Below, in pieces: positions 7,783 to 12,174 of a stretch of DNA of 12,174 bases. The stretch's first letter is position 1. Each line of letters starts with the position of its first letter. Source of the stretch: Vicinamibacteria bacterium (GTDB taxonomy: Bacteria; Acidobacteriota; Vicinamibacteria; Fen-336; JAGNNV01); assembly GCA_016650185.1 (NCBI GenBank), contig JAENWE010000227.1, forward strand, positions 1 to 12,174. The letters are read 5' to 3'. A model generated the notes under the pieces. That model did no database searches. It worked only from the letters and a program-made list of their open reading frames with translations, and was not told where the DNA came from. The translations under genes were made by a program, and so were the position numbers.

Positions 7783-9828
7783 TTAAGCTCTCCACCATAC
7801 CACCAGCATGAGCCACACCACCAGGGCAATTACGTAGCCCAGGTAGGCGTGGAGGCTGCCGGCCTGGATCACTTTCAGGCTGTCTGCCACGCGCAGCACC
7901 CCCCTCAGCACCGGTCCATAGACATGTCGCTCGAAGGTCGGCTCGATCTCCGAGTGGTAGCGCACTCCCTGCGGGAAATAGGGCGAGACATCGCCCAGCG
8001 ACTCGACGCGGCGGGTGGGTCGATAGATCGCCTGGAAAATCATCATGAGCGGTTTGGAAAACGCGGTCGCGGTGTATTCCGTCTGGGGTGAGAGTTCTCC
8101 CCCACACCCCCAGGTCGGCGCCCGACGAGCGGAAACCCCGGAACGCGCAGACAGTGCGGCCGCCACGCCGATCCCGCACGCCAGAGCCGCCGCGAACACC
8201 ATGGGGACGACGTAATCAAAGGCTGCGCCGCCGGTGGCCATTCCAAGCCCGTTCCAGGCCGCGTCCGCCTGCGGCGGCAACCCGGGCAGCGACACCAGCA
8301 CACGGCCCAGTGCTTTCAGGACGCCACCCGGGAAGAGCCCCAAGCCAAGACATAATGCCGCTAGCAGCGCCTGAGGTATCAGCATGATCGGAGGCGCCTC
8401 GCGCGCGCCGGCGGCGGCGGCGGTACGCGGCAAAGCGAGAAAGCTGATCCCGAAGGCCTTGACGAAACACGCCGCGGCCAGAGCGGTGGTGAGCGCCAGC
8501 ACCGCGCCGCCCACCGGGAACAGGAAATGGGCAAGGGGTTCGGGCGATTCGCGAAAACCAAACAGGAACGCCTGGAAGGTCAGCCACTCGCTGGCAAACC
8601 CGTTAAGGGGCGGCAGGGCGGAGATCGCCATCGCGCCTATGAGAAAACACAGTCCGGTCCAGGGCATCCGCCGCAGGAGGCCTCCGAACTGTTCGATCTG
8701 CCTCGTCCCGGTGGCCATCACGACCGTGCCTGCCCCAAGAAACAGGAGACCCTTGAAGACTGCGTGGTTCAGGACGTGGTACAGGCTCGCCGCGACGCCG
8801 ATCCAGGCAATTTCCCCGCGACCGTACGAGAGCGCAACCATGCCCGCGCCCAGACCAAGGAGGATGATTCCGATGTTCTCGATGCTGTGATAGGCGAGGA
8901 GGCGCTTGATGTCGTGCTGCATGAGCGCATAGAGCACTCCAAGCACCGCCGAGAGACCGCCCAGGGCGATGACGATCACGCCCCAGGACAGACTTGGCGT
9001 CCCTAATCCAAAGGCGCAAACGCGCACGATCCCATAGATCCCCGCCTTGAGGAGCACGCCGGACATGAGAGCGGAAATGCTGCTCGGGGCCGCGGGATGG
9101 GCCTCCGGCAGCCAGACGTGCAGAGGGACAATGCCGGCCTTGATCCCGAAGCCGATGAAGAAGAGGGCGAAGAGGCCGTCACGCATCGGCCCGCGCGCAA
9201 CCTCACCGGACAGAAGCGTCGCGAACGAGACCGATCCGGACATCGAGGCCAGGGCGAAAAACCCGGCGATCAGACACCCGGTGCCCAGGTGTGAAAGGAC
9301 CAGATAGAGAAACGCAGCACGCCGGTGATCGCCCTCTTCGTGTTCGGTGGTCACCAGGGCGACGGCGGCGAGCGTCATCAGCTCCCAGGCGAAGAGGAAG
9401 GTGATCGCATCGCCCGCCACGAAGACGAGTTCGACGGCGCCGACCAGCGCGTTGAACCCCGCCGCGCTGAACGCGGTGCGACGCGCCAGGGGACCGTGGG
9501 CGAAGTATCCAATGCTGAAGATCGCGATGGGTATGGAGAGGGTCGAGAGCACGATCAGGAACCACGCTGAGAGTCCGTCCGCGGCATACGTGAAGGAGAA
9601 CCCCGACGCGCGATGAAGGAACAGCTCGCCGTGGCTTGAGATTCCGGCCTCGGCCGACAACATCGCCGCGGCGGTCGCGGCGGTGACGATCGACGCCAAC
9701 GCGGAACCGGCGAATCCCACCCAACGACACGCCGAACTCCGCCGCGCCGAAAGGAGGGTAAGAGCGACAACGGCGACGCGCAGGGCAATGGCCAGCCGCA
9801 GGCCACTGCCCGGGTCGAACGGCGTCAC
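7783..9828 (-). CDS. hyfB: HyfB copy 1, full-length NuoL-type antiporter-like subunit
   Basis: 681 residues from GTG 9828, close to the usual HyfB length (about 670). Residues 1-500 form the antiporter-like core with E149 (FAWELM), K230 (GFGIKAG), K261 (SGVLLKAG), K308 (HDIKRLL), H351, H355, K359 and K457. Residues 540-681 form the C-terminal extension: a helix at about 540-562, PTWGCGG (571-577), an amphipathic arm and a final helix at about 657-679. It is expected to sit far along the membrane arm and move ions. The start is GTG 9828 because AGGAAG lies 8 bases upstream and the N-terminus then matches copy 2. ATGs at 9864 and 9879 are alternatives. The frame is open back to 10191, but that part is Arg/Gly/Ser/Pro-rich, unlike a membrane protein, and overlaps the control region. 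First gene of the operon. Confidence 0.9.
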   Translation of the reverse strand: MTPFDPGSGLRLAIALRVAVVALTLLSARRSSACRWVGFAGSALASIVTAATAAAMLSAEAGISSHGELFLHRASGFSFTYAADGLSAWFLIVLSTLSIPIAIFSIGYFAHGPLARRTAFSAAGFNALVGAVELVFVAGDAITFLFAWELMTLAAVALVTTEHEEGDHRRAAFLYLVLSHLGTGCLIAGFFALASMSGSVSFATLLSGEVARGPMRDGLFALFFIGFGIKAGIVPLHVWLPEAHPAAPSSISALMSGVLLKAGIYGIVRVCAFGLGTPSLSWGVIVIALGGLSAVLGVLYALMQHDIKRLLAYHSIENIGIILLGLGAGMVALSYGRGEIAWIGVAASLYHVLNHAVFKGLLFLGAGTVVMATGTRQIEQFGGLLRRMPWTGLCFLIGAMAISALPPLNGFASEWLTFQAFLFGFRESPEPLAHFLFPVGGAVLALTTALAAACFVKAFGISFLALPRTAAAAGAREAPPIMLIPQALLAALCLGLGLFPGGVLKALGRVLVSLPGLPPQADAAWNGLGMATGGAAFDYVVPMVFAAALACGIGVAAALSARSGVSARRAPTWGCGGELSPQTEYTATAFSKPLMMIFQAIYRPTRRVESLGDVSPYFPQGVRYHSEIEPTFERHVYGPVLRGVLRVADSLKVIQAGSLHAYLGYVIALVVWLMLVVWWRA

Positions 9829-9840
9829 CGTGCGGGCTTC

Positions 9841-9857
9841 CTGGAGCGCGGCTCCAG
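9841..9857 (-). promoter_or_regulatory. Perfect hairpin overlapping the hyfB1 ribosome-binding site
   Basis: On the minus strand CTGGAGC-CGC-GCTCCAG forms a 7-bp perfect stem with a 3-base loop. Its 3' arm ends in the AG that begins the AGGAAG ribosome-binding site of the GTG start at 9828. When folded in RNA it would partly mask ribosome entry, so it could tune translation of the first gene. If translation starts at 9864 or 9879 the hairpin would instead be inside the coding region. Confidence 0.35.
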
Positions 9858-9976
9858 ACGCCATCGGTCCCGCGACCATGGCCGGCAGCCTGTCCCCTGG
9901 GATTCCAGGAGTGAACGCCGAGCTAGGCGCGTTATCCCCACGAAGGAAGGATATCGCACGGCGGGGCTGCGTTCTC

Positions 9977-10014
9977 CTGGGACCGTGGCGGAGCCCCCAC
10001 GCGCATGATCCCAG
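9977..10014. other. Nested inverted repeat in the operon leader
   Basis: An outer 6-bp stem, CTGGGA (9977-9982) with TCCCAG (10009-10014), encloses an inner 5-bp stem, CGTGG (9984-9988) with CCACG (9997-10001). Such a two-part stem could be a leader structure in the transcript of the hyf-like operon. It matches no riboswitch class that I recognise, and GC-rich DNA produces such stems by chance. Confidence 0.25.
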
Positions 10015-10180
10015 TCCGCGATGGTGGCGGACGGAGGCCAGCAGAGGACCAGGCTTCAGGACCAGGGGCAAGGGCGCCAGGCCGAAATCGCCCCCCTCGC
10101 TCGACGAGTTGGCGTGACCGGATGCGTGGCCGGGTGATGGAGTCCATGTCGGCGATTGGCGCCCGGCCGAACCGGCTGGC

Positions 10181-10209
10181 ATGACACGCACCCAGGCTTG
10201 ACAGATAAT
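10181..10209 (+). promoter_or_regulatory. Probable sigma-70 type promoter of arsR-ridA
   Basis: ATGACA (10181-10186, 5 of 6 to TTGACA) and GATAAT (10204-10209, 5 of 6 to TATAAT) are separated by 17 bases. Transcription would start near 10216, leaving a leader of about 17 bases before the arsR ATG. The -10 box overlaps by one base the left arm of the symmetric operator at 10209-10240, as expected for a self-repressing gene. Confidence 0.6.
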
Positions 10210-10240
10210 TAGCTAAATGGCAAAGTTGCTCATATGCTAA
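10209..10240. promoter_or_regulatory. Symmetric operator, probable ArsR binding site
   Basis: The stretch reads TTAGC-N6-GCAA-N2-TTGC-N6-GCTAA: two perfect nested pairs of arms with equal spacing around a centre between 10224 and 10225. It begins at the last base of the -10 box and covers the expected transcription start and the arsR start codon (10234). ArsR-family dimers bind AT-rich imperfect palindromes of this kind at their own promoters. A bound dimer would block arsR and, being in the shared region, could also affect the hyf-like operon. The binding protein is inferred, not shown. Confidence 0.6.
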
Positions 10241-10256
10241 GTAGCAGCATACTCAA
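10229..10256 (-). promoter_or_regulatory. Weak candidate promoter for the hyf-like operon
   Basis: On the minus strand TTGAGT (10256-10251, 4 of 6) and TATGAG (10234-10229, 4 of 6) are separated by 16 bases. If real, transcription would start near 10222, inside the symmetric operator, giving a leader of about 395 bases before hyfB1. The match is poor and a different sigma factor or a closer start is equally possible. Confidence 0.2.
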
Positions 10257-10536
10257 GGCCCTGGCCAACGCACGACGATTGGAGGTTTTGAACTGGCTGA
10301 AGACGCCGCGATCCCACTTCCCTCCGCAAGTGGACGGCGACCTGGTCCGGGACGGAGTGTGCGGCCTCTTCATAGCCCGGAAGCTGGGGGTCAGCCAGCC
10401 CACCGCAAGCGAGCATCTGCGTGTCCTGACCCAAGCCGGACTGCTGCGGGCCAAGCGGATCAAGCAATGGACTTTTTACAAGCGGGATGAAACGCGGATT
10501 GCCGAAGCCAAGCGGGCACTGCGGTCGGCCTGGTAG
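10234..10536 (+). CDS. ArsR-family winged-helix transcriptional regulator
   Basis: 100 residues, a normal size for ArsR/SmtB regulators. It has the N-terminal helix pattern ILKALANARRLEVLNWL (6-22), the DNA-reading helices LGVSQPTASEHLRVL (51-65) and a wing with QAGLLRAKRIKQWTFYKRDE (67-86). A stretch of about 20 residues, HFPPQVDGDLVRDGVCG (28-44), separates the first helices from the reading helix. It is longer than in classic arsenic sensors and marks a distinct subgroup. The only cysteine is C43, so the Cys-pair arsenic or cadmium site is absent and the ligand is unknown. The ATG at 10234 is the first start codon after the in-frame stop at 10210-10212. The leader is about 17 bases with no clear ribosome-binding site. 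It is co-directional with the RidA gene 34 bases downstream and divergent from the hyf-like operon. Confidence 0.88.
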   Translation: MLSSSILKALANARRLEVLNWLKTPRSHFPPQVDGDLVRDGVCGLFIARKLGVSQPTASEHLRVLTQAGLLRAKRIKQWTFYKRDETRIAEAKRALRSAW

Positions 10537-10570
10537 CGAACCGCCGAGCGAAATGAATCAAGGAGCCTCC

Positions 10571-11026
10571 ATGTCTGTCCATGACAACCTGAAAACTCTG
10601 GGGATCTCACTCCCACCGGCCACTCCAGCCGTGGGCGCGTTCCTGCCATTCGTGCGCACCGGAAACCTCGTGTTCCTCTCGGGGCACATCGCGAAGAAGA
10701 ACGGCGCCCCCTGGGTAGGCCGTCTCGGCTCCGACCTGACCACCGAGCAGGGAAAGGAGGCCGCCCGGGGCATCGGCATTGATCTCCTCGGTACGTTGCA
10801 GGCCGCGGTGGGCGACCTGGACCGGGTCACAAGAATCGTCAAACTGCTGGTGCTGGTGAACAGCGCGCCCGCTTTCACCGAGCAGCATCTCGTGGCCAAT
10901 GGGATCTCCGAGTTGCTTCGCGACGTCATGGGCGCCGCCGGCGCCCATGCGAGGAGCGCCTTCGGCGTAGCTCAGATTCCGTTGGGAGCTTGTGTCGAGA
11001 TCGAGCTGGTCGCGGAAGTGAGCTAG
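10571..11026 (+). CDS. RidA (YjgF/YER057c/UK114) family protein
   Basis: 151 residues with the RidA fold. Family members hydrolyse reactive enamine/imine intermediates such as 2-aminoacrylate to keto acids and ammonia, in the cytoplasm, as trimers. Visible signatures are FVRTGNLVFLSGHI (27-40) and the C-terminal family pattern ARSAFGVAQIPLGACVEIE (127-145), which includes R128, at the place of the catalytic arginine, and E143. It is longer than classic 128-residue RidA, as in a RidA subgroup whose substrate is less clear. The start ATG 10571 follows AAGGAG with 5 bases spacing; the frame opens further upstream, at 10487, but that overlaps arsR. It probably shares a transcript with arsR. Its stop lies only 10 bases from the stop of the convergent PepSY gene. 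Confidence 0.9.
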   Translation: MSVHDNLKTLGISLPPATPAVGAFLPFVRTGNLVFLSGHIAKKNGAPWVGRLGSDLTTEQGKEAARGIGIDLLGTLQAAVGDLDRVTRIVKLLVLVNSAPAFTEQHLVANGISELLRDVMGAAGAHARSAFGVAQIPLGACVEIELVAEVS

Positions 11027-11036
11027 CCCGGACTAT

Positions 11037-12089
11037 TCAGACCTTGCGCGGACGGGTCCGGCGCCACCAGAGCAGGATGCCGCTGTAGAGCTGCACCAGC
11101 ACGGACAGACAGGTCGCGAAGGCCAGAGAACGCGTCGGCCAACCCCAGATCTCGCCCGTATGTATGGAGCGCTGGATGTTCAGAAACCAGGTTCCGGGCC
11201 CCGCCTCTCGTGAACTCTGCACGCGCAGGACGTCCCCCGAATACTGGTCGATAAAGACCTGGCTGCGGCCGCCTGGCGTCTTGTCCTCAGGGAAGCGCAT
11301 CTGAACGCGGTAGGCGGCCTTCGGCCCTGCAGGAATGGGAAAATTCCTGATCTGAGCGCCCGGAAGAGCGGCGCGGGCACGGCGCACAAGCTCATCGAGG
11401 GAGATGGGCGGGGTCCCCTCGACGAACGCCGACTGGGGCGGGGCCTGCGGTTGCGCGGGATCCAGCCTTTTGAGCATCGGATCGGTGACGTTTCCAAAGA
11501 ACATGGTGAGGCCAGTTCCGGTCACGACCACGAGGAAGGCCGAGGTCCAAAAGCCGCTGATGTTGTGCAGGTCGAACATAAAGCGACGACCGGAATCGTC
11601 CCTGCGGAAGCGAAGCAGTCGCCGAGGCCACCACAGATACAACCCTGTCAACGCGGCCAGCAGGCACAGGAGGGTCGCGGTTCCGACGATGCGATTGCCC
11701 CACGGACCCGCCCTCAGGTTGAGGTGGAGGCCCTCAATCATGTTGGCCAGCCGGCTGCCGTTCGCGACCTCGGCCAGGATCCTGCCGGTGCCTGGATCAA
11801 CCATTACGGCGCGGCCGGGCAGCGCCACGTTGATGGCGCCCGGTTCGTGCTCCGGGAAAACTACGCCACGCACCTTCTGTTGCGGAGAGGCGGCTTGCAC
11901 CGCCACGACCAGGTCGTCGAGGGGGAGCGGTGGCACGCCGCTCTCTATGCGAAGGGCGGCGTCCTGGGCCGAGTTGATCTCTCGCTCAAAGACGAGGAGA
12001 GCCCCGGTGGCGGACGCGATCAGTATGAAAGCCCCGCCAACGAGGGCCATCCACAGGTGCAGTTTGAGCGCTGCTTGTCGAACGGTCAT
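11037..12089 (-). CDS. PepSY-associated TM protein, probable siderophore-linked ferric reductase
   Basis: 350 residues with four membrane helices at about 14-36, 136-153, 179-200 and 320-341, and two periplasmic PepSY-type domains between helices 1-2 and 3-4. Histidines conserved in the family sit next to the helices: H11 (KLHLW), H122 (GLHLN), H175 (DLHNISGFW) and H310 (SIHTGEIWGW). In the related FoxB protein of Pseudomonas such histidines bind haem, and the protein reduces iron from siderophores in the periplasm. A similar role is inferred here. The start is ATG 12089, with AGAGGA 11 bases upstream. The frame is open to the edge but that part overlaps the preceding gene. It follows the probable TonB receptor by 19 bases, the usual order for iron-uptake operons. 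The end WWRRTRPRKV is positive, fitting a cytoplasmic tail. Confidence 0.85.
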   Translation of the reverse strand: MTVRQAALKLHLWMALVGGAFILIASATGALLVFEREINSAQDAALRIESGVPPLPLDDLVVAVQAASPQQKVRGVVFPEHEPGAINVALPGRAVMVDPGTGRILAEVANGSRLANMIEGLHLNLRAGPWGNRIVGTATLLCLLAALTGLYLWWPRRLLRFRRDDSGRRFMFDLHNISGFWTSAFLVVVTGTGLTMFFGNVTDPMLKRLDPAQPQAPPQSAFVEGTPPISLDELVRRARAALPGAQIRNFPIPAGPKAAYRVQMRFPEDKTPGGRSQVFIDQYSGDVLRVQSSREAGPGTWFLNIQRSIHTGEIWGWPTRSLAFATCLSVLVQLYSGILLWWRRTRPRKV

Positions 12090-12108
12090 GGGGTGTGTGG
12101 TCCTCTTT

Positions 12109-12174
12109 TCAGAAGCTGAGGCGAGCAGCCGCCTGGAAGATGCGCGGGGCCGCCCACTGTCGCGGCTGGCCAAA
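12109..12174 (-). CDS. 3' end of a probable TonB-dependent outer-membrane receptor
   Basis: A frame enters from the right edge and ends at TGA (12111-12109), giving 21 residues that end IFQAAARLSF. A final Phe preceded by alternating hydrophobic residues is the outer-membrane beta-barrel signature recognised by BAM, and GQPR followed by a last strand is typical of TonB-dependent siderophore receptors. The PepSY-TM gene lies 19 bases downstream on the same strand, the usual partner for such receptors. Only the tail is visible, so the substrate cannot be told. Confidence 0.55.
   Translation of the reverse strand, partial: FGQPRQWAAPRIFQAAARLSF

Larger units (their letters stand above)
5742..9828 (-). 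repeat. Tandem duplication of hyfB (two diverged units of about 2.0 kb)
   Basis: The unit 9828-7783 and the unit 7781-5742 encode homologous proteins of 681 and, counting across the TAG, 679 residues that align with almost no gaps. DNA similarity is visible too, for example around 7841-7880 compared with 5799-5838, which share the codons for QAGSLHAYLGY. Protein divergence (about one third in the C-terminal segment compared) shows the duplication is old, so both copies have been kept under selection. The ends of both units retain the same TGGTGGAGAG stretch next to their stop codons. Confidence 0.85.
9829..10233. promoter_or_regulatory. 405-base divergent control region between the hyf-like operon and arsR
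   Basis: No convincing gene lies here; the open frames are biased in composition and match nothing recognisable. The right end (about 10200-10245) is sharply AT-rich against the GC-rich surroundings and holds the arsR promoter and operator. The remainder would be a long 5' leader for the hyf-like operon if transcription starts near arsR. It holds two inverted repeats (9841-9857; 9977-9982 with 10009-10014) and a direct repeat AGGACCAGG at 10045-10053 and 10058-10066. The operon promoter itself is not clear. Confidence 0.55.

Noticed and set aside
136..9828. A working hydrogen-producing hydrogenase-4 or formate hydrogenlyase.
   Set aside because: All nickel-binding cysteines are missing, and no formate dehydrogenase or maturation genes are present in the window.
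2603..9828. An Mrp-type Na+/H+ antiporter or a bicarbonate-uptake (DabB-type) cluster.
   Set aside because: The membrane genes sit with NuoH-, NuoK-, NuoCD- and NuoB-type genes; no MrpB/E/F/G or DabA-like gene is present.
10177..10190. Sigma-54 type promoter (TGGCATGACACGC).
   Set aside because: The GG and GC elements are 8 bases apart, not 10, and the -12 element does not match.
9829..10191. N-terminal extension of hyfB copy 1 (frame open for 121 more codons).
   Set aside because: Composition is Arg/Gly/Ser/Pro-rich and unlike a membrane protein; copy 2 and the family length support a start at 9828; the region carries control elements.
10198..10226. Perfect TTGACA at 10198-10203 as the -35 box of arsR.
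   Set aside because: At 16-18 bases downstream there is no sequence resembling a -10 box; ATGACA with GATAAT at 17 bases is clearly better.
10234..10536. Arsenic-sensing ArsR of an ars operon.
   Set aside because: Only one cysteine is present, the Cys-x-Cys type site is absent, and no arsenite pump or arsenate reductase gene is nearby.
1..12174. CRISPR arrays, tRNA or rRNA genes, insertion sequences or transposases.
   Set aside because: No regularly spaced repeats, RNA gene signatures, or transposase-like proteins or bounding inverted repeats were seen.

Overview
The window is GC-rich and almost fully coding. It appears to come from the chromosome of a Gram-negative, probably proteobacteria-like organism: the right edge holds what looks like the tail of a TonB-dependent outer-membrane receptor next to a PepSY membrane protein. 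The species cannot be named from the sequence.

Layout. Positions 1-66 (+) are the last codons of an unidentified gene. Positions 136-9828 (-) are one tightly packed operon, read right to left: hyfB copy 1, hyfB copy 2 (split by an in-frame TAG into two reading frames), hyfC, hyfE, hyfF, hyfG and a fused HyfH-HyfI type iron-sulfur subunit. Positions 9829-10233 are a 405-base divergent control region. Positions 10234-11026 (+) are a two-gene unit, an ArsR-type repressor and a RidA-family protein. Positions 11037-12174 (-) are a PepSY-TM protein and the end of a probable TonB-dependent receptor.

How the operon works. The eight reading frames together encode a complex I-like machine. The peripheral arm is a NuoC/NuoD-type large subunit plus a fused NuoI/NuoB-type subunit with ligands for two ferredoxin clusters and one proximal cluster. 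The membrane arm is a NuoH-type, a NuoK-type and three antiporter-like (NuoL/M/N-type) subunits. The large subunit resembles group 4 [NiFe] hydrogenases but lacks all four nickel-binding cysteines and ends exactly where a hydrogenase would be cleaved. This is therefore best read as an energy-converting hydrogenase-related (Ehr) complex, a known but functionally undefined class between complex I and the formate hydrogenlyase-type hydrogenases. It should be a redox-driven ion pump with no hydrogen chemistry. Neither an electron-input module (NADH or formate dehydrogenase) nor nickel-maturation genes are present in the window.

Most notable points: the tandem duplication of hyfB, with divergence at a key membrane lysine; the single TAG followed directly by ATG that cuts copy 2 where copy 1 is continuous; a leftover translation-start signal from the duplication that may couple a 10-codon mini-ORF to hyfC; and a strongly symmetric operator covering the arsR start codon in the shared control region.
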